DNA of 64,000 bases from Edolisoma coerulescens (taxonomy: Eukaryota > Chordata > Aves > Passeriformes > Campephagidae). The DNA lies in assembly GCA_013397115.1 (NCBI GenBank), contig VWZW01005505.1, positions 1,883,880 through 1,947,879 of the forward strand, given 5' to 3'. The notes beneath the pieces were generated by a model that was not told the origin of the DNA, did no database searches, and worked only from the letters and a program-made list of their open reading frames with translations. This document shows positions 48,647 to 61,945 of the stretch, one piece after another; the stretch's first letter is position 1, and each line of letters starts with the position of its first letter. The translations under genes were made by a program, and so were the position numbers.

Positions 48647-51135
48647 ATTCTAAGTGCAGCAGACATTAAGTGATAGGATGGGATGGGCTTCATTTAGTCT
48701 TCCCATCCACAGGGTTCAGCTACATATCTTAAACAATGACACCTTGTTCCTTTCCTAGGACTCCTGGGTCTGCCTAATAAATACCTCACCTTTGGAACCT
48801 TCCCTCTCTCATTGCCTTTAGCACCTGCAGACAAATTCATGACCATGTCTACTCCTGCAGACAGGTTCTGTGGTCTTCTGTCACACTGGATACCAGTCTG
48901 AAGTAGCCACATATTGTTATGAGCTGCTCATCTGAGGAGGTGAAAATCATTCATTGCATCATTATCAGTGTGGCAGTAATGTCAGAAAAACTGTCTCTTC
49001 TCATCCATAGCACGTCAATCCAAACTGTGTTAAATAATACAGGGCCCAAGGGGAAGGAATGCAGATTGGGGAAAACCACCACACAGAGGAGATAAGGAGA
49101 GGATAGAGAAGAAAGGGCTGACCAGTTGTGTTTTACTCTGAACAGCAGGAGAATGTTGAGTACAACTCGAAGAAAGGGTTTAATTCTGCTTTATTCTGCA
49201 ATTTCAATGAATAGAGTGCCAAAAACAAGCAATATATTTCTGAGAAGCTGCTTCTGAAGCAACTTAATGTTTTAGTAGTTTTCAGTTAAATCAGGCAGAG
49301 GAAATTAACAATGGACTTCTGCGTTAATGGTCTGTAAAGTGCTGCGCTTCCTGTGAAAATGAAGTATAAAGGTGATTTGATTTCTTTTTCAGTGGTATTT
49401 TGGAAAAAGATGGCCACAGAAGAACATTAATGATAATGATGAAGTGGCACAAAGGAGGAATGAAGGAGTTACAGATGCTTCATTAGGCAATCAGATTTTT
49501 TTTTTTTTGAAAAGAAAAAGCCTGTAGGAGTGCTGCCATGAAAGACTCCGGACAAGTCCTTAGAAGTCCAGCATGAGCTGGACGATATGAAGACTGCACA
49601 ATATGAAGATTCACCATGGCCAACACAAAAGAAACCAAACTAATTCAAAAAAGGACATTTGTGTTAAAAAGACAATGACCTCAGAATTTATTTCCAAAAA
49701 AATCTGCATATTTTGTGGCAAAAGCCAGAATTTGGGAGGGAGTCTTAGACAGAAAGGACTACACTGAACTTTATCCTTGGCAAGAGACAAAGAAAGGTGT
49801 TTAGAAAGGACAAAATGTCCAGTGCTGCTTGCTCAGGGAAAATATTCAAAAAGCAATTCTTGGCAACACAAGACTTTCAGGCTGCAAATGGGACAGCTTT
49901 TCTTTTTAACATTTCACACACCTTTTAAAGACAGGACAGTCCTGAGGATGCTGACCCTACTAAGTCAGCAACAGGCAGGTGGCTAAGCTGAAACTGATAT
50001 TTTTGCAAAGATGGGTTTGGCCCATCTCATGGAGTATGTCAATTAAATACAAGTGTATAGAAAACTTTAATTTTGGAAAGGATACAGTTTGTAACAGTGG
50101 AAGGGAAAAAGAATAAATCCATTTTTTTTAGCTAAAAAGTCACTGAAATTGTTAAAGGACAGAAACCATGAAAAATGATGGAAAACAGGTTGAATTTACA
50201 AGCACAGGACCTCTACTTCAGACAGCTCCTAGAAAAAAGAATCCAGCCTGCAGAGGCTGAGGAGGAGCTGGAAGTGCCTGTGCTTTGGCAGAGTCATCAG
50301 AGGAACCAGGAGGGATTCTCACTGCTCATTTAAAAGCCCAGAAGTGAGATGGAGTGATGTAGAACAGAAAAACTGTACCTGCAGATCCAGAGGATTGATC
50401 TGAGTACTTATAACATGGATCTCTTTCTACTACAGTGTTTAATGCCAATAAATTTGTTGTGCTGGATGTTTCATTAAGGCTCTGATAAACAGTAACACAT
50501 CTGCAGGTATTGTTTTCAAATCTGCATTGGAAATGCTGTTTCTACAGGCAATTTTAATTTTGAGCAGCACGAAAGATATGGTTGAGAAAAATTGATTCTC
50601 TTATTATATATATTGCAGAATACAAAGGTCTATATAGGCTACATTTTGGTCTGAGGGAAAAAAGACAAAACAAGGGAATAAACAGAAACTTTGAAAAATT
50701 TTAGAGAGAATCAGGTGCAGGTCTAGAACTAAACAATTAAATCCTTGTGAGATAATTTATTGACCAGAGCAGTTACCTCAACAGTGTTATGCACTATGGA
50801 CAGTAATGAAGTTCTCAGAGTAATCTTCATTAGATGGAAAATTAAATAACCATCAAAACTGAAAATTTTTGAGATGGACGAGCTATTGGCAATGCATGTG
50901 AAAGGAAAATTATGAAAGATAAGGAAAAATCAATTAACAGTCACTGTAAGCTAGATGTAATATTAACAAGGAGAAGAAGGAATTTAATGAGATAGAGTGT
51001 GTCAGTTAATGTATTCAGTGACATTTCCATAGTGATTAAAAAAAAAAGAAAGAAAATACCTGAAAATACCAGAAAAGGTAGGTATAATTTTTGACATGGA
51101 TATTAAAGTCTTTTAAAAGTACCATTTTTAATATT
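48647..51135. other. Unique sequence, no gene seen
   Basis: Less AT-rich than average around 48700-49150. No coding similarity, RNA gene or repeat is recognised apart from a T-rich run near 49498-49510. Confidence 0.5.
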
Positions 51136-51530
51136 CACAGAATAAAAGAAGGAAAAGGTCACTCAGTTCTCCTGCCAGTTCAGACACAGACACTTTCCAA
51201 GATTTTCAACATTTCTCTTCCTGTATAGTTTCAAGTGCTTCAGGCAATGAGAGTCCCACCACCTCTCTTTAGAAACTGTAGCTTCATATATCTCACTGTC
51301 AGAGAACACTTTCTAATATTCTGTTTAAATATTTTTTATCTTAATTTCATTCAATTTCTCATAATTATTACACCATTTACTACTATAAATAATTACTTTC
51401 TCTCAATTTGTGCAACCTCAATTAATGCAACTGTCCTTTCCTGTAATTTGTCAACAGCTTTCTGGTAAAATGATATCCACAAATGAACTCAATGTTGTGG
51501 ACATAACATAGTGATGTGCTTACACCACCT
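51136..51530 (-). mobile_element. Old CR1 LINE, 3' region
   Basis: Minus-strand CR1 of the old amniote type. Plus-strand landmarks in order are GAGAGTCCCACCACCTCTCT (about 51248), ATATATCTCACTGTCAGAGA, CTAATATTCTGTTTAAATAT, CTTAATTTCATTCAATTTCTC with ATAATTATTAC, then AAATAATTACTTTCTCTC, TGTAATTTGTCAACAGC and a GAACTCAATGTTGTGGAC block. These follow the order of turtle-type CR1 reverse complements (gggcttccaccac, gatctcactgttagga, ctgatattcagcctaaat, cttaatttcatcccattgctc). The end at 51136 (CACAGAATAAAAG) may be the 3' terminus. Heavily mutated with no coding capacity. Confidence 0.72.
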
Positions 51531-52074
51531 GCATTTCAGTAGAGGGGTATGGGAGCTGACTCTAAGTGGCTACTGAGAGCTTTCTTAAATATCCGTTTGC
51601 TTTTTCCTAGCCTTGCTCAGAAATGGTCTGTATTAGTGTGCGAGAAGCATGGTGCTAAAAAAAACGTAGTGCTTTGGATTGGTCTCTTAGTGGAGCACTG
51701 CACTGACATGTCCTAGAGGTATGGAGATAAGCAGGCAGGCTAGACTTGCAAGAAACAGAAAAGCAATTCCACACATTGACTCAGAATCTAAGTTTCAGGT
51801 GTTCACTGAAAAAAAAGCCTCAAATTAAAAATCTATGTTTTCACAACAACAAAGATACAAAATCAGATAATAAACCAGCATGTTCATTTTTTATTATTAT
51901 TAAGTGCTATACACTGCTTATCCATTCAGAGTCTCATAGAAAAGAGCTTTTGCTGGATTTGGCCTTCCCAATGCTTTCAAAACCAAACAGCTGCTGAGCT
52001 TTCTCTATCAAAGGAGGCTAGAAAGAGACATAACCTTGTTTATCACTTCTAACTTTTTGTGGTTATAATATTCG
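51531..52074. other. Unique sequence, no gene seen
   Basis: Spacer between the old CR1 and the ERVL-type LTR. Nothing recognised. Confidence 0.5.
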
Positions 52075-52636
52075 CTGGACATGAATGACCAAGGAAGTGC
52101 ATTTTCCCACAGCAGCCCTCACAGTGCTGTGCTTTGCACTGGCAGCTGGAAAGGTGTTGATAACACCCCAGTGTTTGGGTACAGCTGGGCAGGGCTGGCA
52201 CAGCACCAGCTCTGTCTCTCAACATTCCCCCATCAAGGGGCTGGGGGTGGACAAGATCCTAGGAGGGGACACAACCAGGCCAGCTGACCCACAGTGACCG
52301 GAGGGGTGTGCCACAGCATATGACATCAGCTCAGATATGAAAGCTAAGTGGGAGGCATTCATCAATTACAATGTTTGCCTTGCAGAGCAACATCTACGTG
52401 TGCTGCAGCCCTGCTTCCTGGGAAGTAGCTGAACATGGTTCACTGATGGGTAGTAGAGAATAAACATATTTGTTTTTATATTTGCACCCAAACTTTTGCT
52501 TCTGCAGCAATAAACTGCCTTATCTCAACCATGAGTTGTTTTTCCATCTTATTTTCTCTCCCCTGTCCAGCAGGGATGGGGAGCAATAGAACAGCTTGGT
52601 AGGCACCTGGTGTCCAGCCAAGGTCAACCCACGACA
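52075..52636 (+). mobile_element. ERVL-type avian LTR, probably solo
   Basis: Plus-strand bird LTR. Landmarks in order are GTGTTGATAACACCCCAGTG near 52155, AGGAGGGGACACAACCAGGC near 52261, CCAGCTGACCCACAGTGACC near 52279, a GAGGGGTGTGCCACAGCATA near 52301 followed by GACATCA, then AATAAA signals at 52459-52464 and 52509-52514. After these come CTGCCTTATCTCAACCATGA and CACCTGGTGTCCAGCCAAGG, and the end CAACCCACGACA. The terminal CA is present. The 5' boundary is approximate because the TG start is unclear. No retroviral genes adjoin it and no clear target-site duplication was found. Its last 100 bases resemble the 3' end of the minus-strand LTR at 27.5 kb. Confidence 0.88.
52509..52514 (+). 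promoter_or_regulatory. LTR polyadenylation signal (AATAAA)
   Basis: AATAAA immediately before the conserved CTGCCTTATCTCAACC segment, the usual position in this LTR type. Another AATAAA lies 50 bases upstream at 52459-52464. Confidence 0.6.
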
Positions 52637-55600
52637 CTGCTTTACCAGCAGGATATCATTCTTGAAGGGCAACAAAGAGAACTTTCCCACATTTTCCTCC
52701 TGACTGTTTTTTCTTTTGAGTGAAAAAAAACCCAACTCTGATTGCTGATTCTGCAGGCCTTTTTGATTATTCTAGCTCCAGTCAAGAAAAAAAGAAAAAT
52801 CCCGCAAATTATATAAGGGTAATTTTGGAATGTGTTTAACTGAGGAATTAGCCTGCATTTTATTTTTCATTATGAAGAAAACATATTCTTCAGTAAAAGA
52901 AAAAAAGTCAATTACAAATATCTAACAAATTTTAGAATAACTCCCATCTCCCAGACTATAGGCAACAGATTACAATTGAAGAGTTGCTTGAGTGCATGGT
53001 GAAGCAGGAGGCATCAGATGGAAACCCTTTATTGATAAAATGAGAAAAGTATTTCAGGAAATAGATAAAAAATATAAAAGAATAGGCAAGGGAAGAGTTC
53101 AAAAAGACAGAGGAAAAAGTGTGCAACCCAAAGCAGAATAATCATCTAGAGGGTCACCAAGGTCACAATAATATATTTTAAAATAGCCTGCAGACAGTGC
53201 ATAAAAGGCACTATAAGCATTCAAAACAAACTAAAAGGCATATTCCACAAAAAGAAGTTGAGTTTGAAAGCACAGGCTCTGGAGTTCCCTGTACCGCTGT
53301 GACCTTCTATTATCCAGTGTTCAACTTTTTCTCAGCTGTCATACCCATAATAATCCGCTGCCCAGAGCCTGGAGGATGTGAGTAAAAGCAAAAAACTCCG
53401 ACTTCAGTTCACCAGATAGCATCATATTCCTACTAATGTTTTAACCCAGAGCATCCTCACAGTGAACCTGCAGTGTTCAAATTACTTAATGCTATTACTT
53501 GATCTATGCTGGCATGGATAGCTAAGTGATTTCTTATTGCCTCACTCTCAAAAAAATCTCTTTGGCTGGCTTTTTGGTGTTTATACTCCAGGTGTTTTCC
53601 CTTGATTTTATATTTTTAACAGACTTTACTGTAATAACAGAAGTTACCTCAGTACTTGCAGACCTACCTTACACAGAGCTAAAACCAATGAGGCCAGAAA
53701 GAACTGGCTAACTTATCACAAACCAAGAAAGTTAAGAAAGGAATGAAAAAAAAAACCAAAAAAAGTAGTATGAACAGTTAAAAAACCCTGAAGAAATAAT
53801 GTAATGGAGGGATAAACAGGCAGCTGAAACTTTATACAAAATTTGGGGAAAAAACTTTTCTGTAGAAAAATATATATAAATCTCTGCCCCAAATAAGGGA
53901 CAAGAAAATTAATTAACCAAAATACTAAAACCATGTGATAAATTCCCAGGCAGTTTCCTTGGAAACAAAATTAAATCAGCAAATTCAGATGATATTAATA
54001 TTAATAAGAAAAAGTATTTTGCATATTGGTTTCATTGAAAAGCATTTTTTAAAAAGTATAATTTCACCAGACAATAGGAAAACATAATACCATAAGGCTT
54101 GATAAAACATGAAGGTATTATACATGTCAAAAAATAAAACAGCTTGCCAGATAATTTTGATTGTGTTTTTCTGCATAATAGAGACCTTTGTGATTAAAGA
54201 GGACTCCTTATTTACTTACAGTTCACTGCATGCTTAGGTGCTTTCCTGGAGCAGGTCTAGGTTTCTCAGTTATTATCTTCACCTTCCTCCTCCTGAAGGA
54301 AAAAGTGGCACATATGTGAACCAGTGAGTCCCTGGTGAGACCCTGATGGAGAACATCTGGTCAACAGAGGGGATACAATGACTAGTCTTTTGTAAGAGAA
54401 AAGCCTGAATCCACCCCATAAATAGTAAATTATAGTTTTCTGCTGACTACATCCCAGATTTTTAAAATGTTCTTGGCCCAGACACTCTGGTCTGGTTAGA
54501 GGCTAAAGATCAATAACCTGCGAACATGTAAACAGTGAAATCATTTAAATACTTCTGTCAGCAGCTAGGAAGTCAAGCAAACAGTTTAATCACAGCTCGG
54601 TGGTCTGGCAAGGAGATAAGCATGCATTAAATACCTGCTTCACATCTCAATCACTAGAGTGTACTTTCTCACTCAGAAGTTGCATTATCTGTTTTTAAAC
54701 TGCTATCACACACCTTAACCTTAAAGCTTAGAGCACTCAATACTTATGTTGAGTTGTGGACTTGTGCAGGGCACATGTTTGTCAAGGACAACAACATATA
54801 TATTTTGTTTATCCTTTATTATTTTCTGCTTAGAGCCATATATACAATTTTTTCTCATGGCTTTCTGCAAAAGATCTGGTTACTTACAATGTCTACTGAA
54901 ATAATGTATTGACAGGTTCTCAGGTTTATTTTCTCTTTACAATACTTTGTTTAACTACTTTATTTTGGTTTTCCTGACAGCAAAACACTATTTTGGCTCT
55001 GCAAAATGCAGTACAACCTGTACAGGCTTCTTTTATTTATGTTGACTTACACTGTGCTATCTATAAATATTTTAAAAGATGAAGTAGGTGGATTACAGCC
55101 CACCCCCTCTTTTTTTTTTTTCTTTTTCTCAAACACGCACACATTTAATATTGCACGAATGTCTGTTGAGTGAGGCTTGAAAGTCTCCCTGGATCTCTAT
55201 TTCCTATTCAGAAGAATCAGGGAAAAGTCAGAAGTGAGCCTATCTGTGTAACCATGACAACAAGCACTTGTATATAATGCTTATCTATACAGTATAGTTT
55301 CTGATTCCTTCAAGAGTTCATGCAGTCATAGGCTGAATTCTTTGGTAAGCTATCTGAGCCGTGTCAAATGGTTCAGAGGAATCATGTTAGTATTGCTGGG
55401 CGCTGTAAACACTTTGCACTGAAGAATGAATGAGAAAATGGGCTGAATGGTGGAACAGAGACAGGGCTGGCTCTGGAAGGTGATAGGGAAAAAAAAAAAA
55501 AGAGGTGTCAGTAATTTTCCAGTGATTAATATTTGACAGATTGATTTGGAGTTGTTAAGAGAGATCTTCTATTGCTATTCCACATCAAATTAGTGCCTAG

Positions 55601-58600
55601 CAGATAATATATATGGATTTTTGGAGAATTGGGACTTTGTAGACATAGCAGACAGTGAGAGGCATTATGCCAGCTGAGTGTAAAAAGCTAGTTGATCAAT
55701 AATTAAAAGAAACATCTTGAGTTGAGGTTAGCATTAAGTTATTTGAGGAATGAAGAATTCTCAGTTTTGCAACCTTCATTCTATTTTTTTTTTCAAATAA
55801 GTTGTTTATTGTTTATGTAAAACAAGTACGAATTCTTGTAAGATTTTTGGAGTAATACATAAAACCACCAATGTTTGCAAACTCAGAGGTTATTCTGCCT
55901 TTACAACTGTTAAAATTAATTGTAATTACAGAGAAAATATTATGCTCCTTTTACATATAGATATTTTTTCTTAATTAAACATTTATGTTATTTTATAATC
56001 TAAGATGTTGCCAATATCCTCCTAGCTCCTTGTCTGGTACTTGGGGAGATGGTCTCCAAAACTATGCCTGCTTCAAATTTCAGGGGTTGGGATTTTTCAG
56101 CAGCTAGAAGTCTGCCCTCTCACTCTCATACAAATGTCAAAGAATACAATACCATAAAATCCAAGACTTTTCATTATAAGCTTGTTGCTTTTTATTCTCC
56201 TTTCCCCTTTCTTTTCTTCATCCATGAAGTTTAGCCCAATTAACTTTTGGTTCCTGAAGAATTTCTCCTGGTAAGAGCCATGGCCAGAAGGGTTTTGCCT
56301 TGAAGATTTTAAACAGAATGAGTAGGTCAAAAATCAGGCTAATAATTACCGAGATAATTATAACATTAATAGAAGAATATGTGCTACCACAGCCTTATAG
56401 CTGAGTAATTCTCATGGCTATAGGTTGAAAAAAAAAGGACCCAGAAATACAGACAAAGAAATTAGATTTTCAATCTTCTTTAAGCAAAATGAGATAAACA
56501 TTGACAAGAATCATGCAAAATCTGAATGTTAAAAGAAAGAACAAAATACAAAACTTTTGCATTCCTTCCTTTGTTTCACATAGGCAGAATGAATATCTAC
56601 AAAGTTAAAATTAAGTAACTACCCTAGAACTATTTTTTTATCCTTTTAATAAGACAAAATATATTCTTTTGTTTTAATACATAAAGTATTCAATAGGTTT
56701 CAAATTACTTCACTGAAGACCACATAAAACTCTAATTTAGCAAAATTTATGTCTTCGGGGAAAAAAGTCTGCTAGGCCACCAAAATGTCTTCTGAAAGGA
56801 CAAAGAGACACTATAACACCTGAAGCAGATATAACTTTTTTTTTCTTTTCAGAAAATGCAGTAACTAAGGGAGAAAAATCTATCCGTTTATACATTATGC
56901 TGATTGTAACTTGGACAATATGTCACTCACTAGGCCAAGCAATTTCTGAGCTTGAGCAAGAGGATGAATAACATTTTTCTTTGCTCTCTAGAGATTCTTA
57001 GCTTGATTCCCAATGTAGATATAAGGAAAGAAAACTATATGGCAAAAAATGAATTGGCAGAATTGTTTTCTACCTTTTTTCTTCTTCTCTACCTGAAGAT
57101 ATGTAATTCAGAATTATGAATGCAAGTCATCAGGTATGCAAGTATGACCTCATTCCATTCATGAAACTTCAGTACAGTCAGTTCACAACCTACCCAGTAA
57201 AACATACCTATTCAAATAATTATACTGTAACATCCTACTGCTCTTCTAGTTATCATGCTTAAAAAGTTACCAATGCAGAACCTGCTTGTAGAAGCAAGTG
57301 AAACTTTAATAAATGTTACAGTAGCTTGCAAAGAAATGAATACCACCAAAAATGCAAAAAGTAGAAGACAATTGGATGCAAATAGAGCAGCTTATTGTTA
57401 CCGTGTAGACTGAGATCATCTCAGGTACAGTAGAAATGATAAATGAGATTTCTCATCTCAGGTACGGTAGAAATGATAGATGACAACCCTATTCTAAAAT
57501 TGAAGCTTAGTGAGCAGATGGTGAGAAAACTGTCCATTCTACCCATTTACCCTTTTGAGGCCAAACCAAGTGAAATCACTCCTGGACAATCTCATGGAGG
57601 AAGTTAGTTTACTGTTACTTTTTTTTGCAAAGGCTGCCCTGTATTGGTAATCTTTGGCCATTAGGATGTACAGAGCAAAAGAATGTTTTTGACCTTTGGT
57701 ACCAAACCAGCAAGGATTCCCTCTCCCTTGATCCCCTTTTCTGTGACTTCCCTCTGTACGTATTTCCCTCTTCTGCCATTTTTAATCTGGTCTTCAAAGT
57801 TATTTTTGCATACGAGTAGAAAAACTGTCTACCTCTGTAATGCCTGAGAATGATGAGTTGAGGAAGGACCAACCAGACCAGCCAAAAAATGCCTTAGACA
57901 AAAGAAGTGCACCAGGTCCTAGGGGAATAGCTGCTAGAGGCAAATAAGTATCTACCTGTGACTCATAAACCATCTTAAACTCTGATATTTAGAGATACAT
58001 TTTTCTCATTATTTATTATACTACCTACACTTCTCTTTCTGTCTGTCTATTTTGTCAAAATTAGAAAAGTAACCACTGTGCTCGAGGTTGTTTCAGGGTT
58101 AAAATTAACCTCTTCTTTCCTGCTCATGTGGCTTGCTTAGGAAAGAAAACTTTATCAAGTAACCGCTCTGTGGCAAAGAGGCTTTAATTACCTTTGCTTT
58201 GCATAATCCCTACGTTTCCTTTTTTTCCTTTCTTTTCATGATGCACATTAATTTTCTCAATTTTGGGTTTGGGCTTTTTTTCTTTATGTGTTCCACAGGA
58301 GTAAGTAGAGAAACCCCAAACTAAAATCTTGAACCATGTTTAACTGCTTAATGTTACATAGTGATGAAGTTGCGTTAATACTTTTGAACTTTCTGGGTCC
58401 ATTTAGTTCTCCTGAATTAAGAAAGTATCATCTTGCCAACCTTGACAAGTTCAAGACTTACAAAACATCCTCAGGAACCAATACTACAGTTTTGGTTTCA
58501 GGAAAAATTATTATCATATTCCAACTGCCAGTTATGTTAAGGCAAGGTTTGGCACTTTGAATTGTAATCAGAAGAGGCCAAAGTTAATTCCACACAGATA

Positions 58601-61599
58601 GCTCAACGTGTTCAATAGGACTGTGTATTTGTTTGTAGTAAAAATACTGAAATGTGTAAGGGGTTCTGTTTATGCATTTTCGTATAAAACATGAGCTTGC
58701 TCACCTGTAGCTAGTTTTTATCTTCTTTAGCCACTAGCCTTAATGTCTCACTCTGATAGTTTCTTACCTTAAGAACATGGGATGAATTATGTATTTTTGT
58801 CTGCATAACATAAGGGTGAGCTCAGAGTCCTCTAAATATCTACCTTTTGATTACCCTGGTATTTTCCTGACTTCTGACCAGCTTTTTCCATGCCATGTTG
58901 ATCAATATCCAGCTGTCATGACAAGAGCTTACCCACCTGTCAGCTGTATTTGATTTGCCTATGCATTTTTCTATTTCGTAGATCCTCTGTAATGGAAGTC
59001 TGGCAGAAGACATTGCATTCAAGTTGTCTGTGGTCTCGAGGAAGCCGTGCCTGCTTTACTAGGCCCTGTACTTAGCACTTGACAAGCCCATATGTTAGCA
59101 AGAGGGACAGCAGTAAAATCCCATAGGTATATACATATAAAAAATGTTGTGGAATGTGCTGAAATAGCCGGGATACATGCCTTTCTTGGCATGTTGCTAG
59201 GTGCATGTAGATGGATATGCTCTGGTGGGCATTAAGAGATAAAATCCCTATGTCCCCAGACAAGATATATAGTTGTGTTTGCTGCATTAAAGAGCAGAGG
59301 TATGGGAGGGAGGGTGAACCTTTCCACAGCCACGCTGTAGCTGTCCACCTGGATTCCACCCAGTGCTGCACAAAAGTCATGTTCCAGCATCTGCAAGGAT
59401 GTTTTAGTTTCTGTGTATAATTCTCTTCCTCTTTCAATCTCATTATTAAAGCTATTTTACCATGTTGTTTGTTGCCTGTTACAAGATAGTTCTGGGTGCT
59501 GTGTTTACCCTAGGGTGTTCTGATATGAAATGGGGGCAACAGCATTTAGACCACTCAAAGCCCTCTTCTCTGATTTATTACCTTCCATTTTTATGTCTGG
59601 TTTTGACAAATAGCAGCGTTTGTTATGCACTGGATCCTAAGAGCAAACTAAACCAGCTCTGCACTAGTGTTTGGACCAGTAGGGAATTTAGAGTGGCTGT
59701 AGATGTGTGTCATATTAACATAAAGGTTTTTACTTATGTAAAAGCAGGGTCTTTCCCTACTAAACTACAGTGCCTTGTGCTCATTTGTTTTTGTGCACAG
59801 ATATTGCAACCCTCTCCTATCCACACTCTTTTTTTTCCAGGTAGAAGTATGAGGGTTCTTACCCTGGAAGCCCTGAATTCTGAATCTAGCCCTTCCTCTA
59901 TGTGTAAATTCAAAGGGCTACACTGAAAATATGCAGAAGGGTGAACAAAAGGCAAGAAAGATCATCCTGGCAATGCACTTCTCTGCTTCCTTCCTGGATC
60001 ACTAAAGATTAATTTATCAGAGTGAAAAAAAAGTCTATACAACTGTCAAAAGTATTTCCTGAATTCACACAAAGGAAGCATCACCCTGGATTTGCCTTGG
60101 TTTGTAGAACATCTACACATTCATAGCTTTTAGCTTGTTTATCAATTTATCCCGGAACTGTAACTATTCCACAGTGCATGTGACCTTTGACAATTCAGCT
60201 GCACTGGTAAGGAGAGAATTAATAATTGGTGAATTTGTAAGCCCTGGTTATGGAGACGAGAGTGGACACAATGCTAGAGTTAGTGGTCTACATGTCCTAC
60301 ACAGAAGATTACATAGTCCTCCATGGCTTTTCCTTGCTTCATGTCAGAACAGATATGTCCCCTGTAATTCTTGTAGTACAAAGCCCATTTTTAAAAAGCT
60401 TTTTTTCTGAGAAGGAATAAAACAAGCAAACAAAAATCCACAAAAAAAACCCCCATGTACCAAAACTGAAACTCCTAATCCCACCTTGGTATAAATCTGT
60501 CATGTTACAACAATGATTAAATGTTTCTAGCAGTCTCAGGTGTTTTGGCATTTTACTTTTGTCTTTACTTCTCACTAGTGTTGCAGTAGTATTACAGCAT
60601 ACATATCTATGACCTTTTGTCTTGAACAAAGTTCATCAAAATGTTCTTAAACACAATTTTGTAAGACTTGAAGTTAACTTCAGGCCTTGGGTAGGAAATT
60701 TTCTAATCTATTTTGAGGGATTTTGGAAACATGCAAAAGGCTGTTCTCCCACATTTGATTTTGCTTCTTTTGCTGCTTTGCTTTTTTCGGCACTTAGAGT
60801 GCTGCAAAATGCTGATTTCCTGTGAAGACCAGTAATTGGATATTTACCTTTCCCACGTTAGGTCTGCAGATGGATTAATCTTCTGCATAACCCTTCTTCT
60901 AGATTACAGCTGTTTTCAGCAAAGGCAATGGATGTTTTGCCTTAACTGAGGTCTTTGATATGAAATGGGAATCAAAATGTGTAGCAATGCTTTATCAGGC
61001 TTCTGCTTCAAAAATTATTCTCCTAATCATTAATTATACAGTGATTGCATGGGTTTGAATAATTTTAGATTTTAAATTTATATTTTTACTTTGAAACAAG
61101 CAAAAATAAACAAACTTCTTTTGGAAAAACATAGTTTTTATTGCTAGCGTTTATTTTATAGCACTGAAATATATGAAAGGAATTGTATTTTCCTTTTTGG
61201 GCAATTTTTCTATATTAAATTGATATTTTATGTTAAAACACATCCTACAGCATTTAAGCCATTATAATAGAAACCAAATACTCAGTTGCATCAAAAAAAA
61301 AAAAAAATCTTCTTTTGATCCTGCAAGGGCATACAGAAATGCCATTATTGCCCATTTTGCATTTTTTCCAACTAAAAAATGTCACCATTGAATTTCTCAT
61401 GGAAAGAAAATCACTTTTAATGCTTGATACACGCAAAGTACTTGACTGGCTATGACCACAGGTTTCTGTACATACAGTGAATGTTTTTTTGTTGAAACAA
61501 AAAAAAAATTCATTAAATGTGCACTGTTACTGCTGCATTGATTTCTGTGGCTGGTTTTGGCCTGTGGACTTTTTACACACTAAATTCCTGTCATATCAA
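52637..61599. other. Unique AT-rich sequence, no gene seen
   Basis: About 9 kb without recognised genes or transposons. It holds a T-rich run near 55109-55128, a 37-bp tandem duplication at 57417-57483, a complex block at 58060-58210 and an A-run near 61291-61303. Frames at 59072-59443 (minus) and 59462-59926 (plus, 154 codons) are unrecognised and are not called genes. Confidence 0.5.
57417..57483. repeat. 37-bp tandem duplication
   Basis: CATCTCAGGTACAGTAGAAA and the bases after it, at 57417-57446, are repeated at 57454-57483 with only two substitutions in 30 bases, starts 37 bases apart. The high identity suggests a fairly recent local duplication. Confidence 0.9.
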
Positions 61600-61837
61600 A
61601 TCAAACTTTCTCGAACTCCATTGCAGGAAAACTCGTGTTTCTGATGGTTTGGTTGGAAAGTAACTGCTGGGTATTTGAACACGAGCTGCAGTTAGCATGG
61701 AGGGTACAGTGGCGACTCGAACTCCTGGTATTATACCAAAGAGCAAACTCGTGCTCGGTAAACTCTGAGAAGTCCCTGAATTCTCCCAGTGCTTTCTTTT
61801 TCCTTGCAAGGCACTCACCATTACAATTTTCCATTTT
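61600..61837. other. Patch with more CpG and short inverted repeats, unassigned
   Basis: Stands out by several CpG dinucleotides (TCGAAC, CTCGTG, ACGAG, GCGACTCG, CTCGTGCTCGG) in AT-rich surroundings. Eight-base arms CTCGTGTT (61632-61639) and AACACGAG (61678-61685) are exact reverse complements. A near-palindrome TGGTATTATACCA lies at 61726-61738. Frames on both strands overlap. I cannot assign a family or function. Confidence 0.4.
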
Positions 61838-61945
61838 GGCAGAACTGCCTGGTCAGGCTTGGGTAGAGCAGCCCCAGGTGCTGCTCACACCTCAGTCCAA
61901 GAGAATCTCCACCCTGGCAGGGCTCAAAAAGCACCTCCAGACCTT
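61838..61945 (+). mobile_element. Possible diverged CR1 fragment
   Basis: GAGAATCTCCACCCTGGCAG followed by GGCTCAAAAAGCACCTCCAG resembles the CR1 segment of type gagtctccatccttggagatattcaaaacccgcctggac. The preceding ACTGCCTGGTCAGGCT resembles the gaacaggctgcccagggaggc segment. There is no octamer tail. The match is partial and could be chance. Confidence 0.38.

Noticed and set aside
59072..59926. Open frames of 123 codons (minus) and 154 codons (plus)
   Set aside because: No known motif, no supporting splice or promoter signals, and other frames overlap them on opposite strands. Treated as chance.
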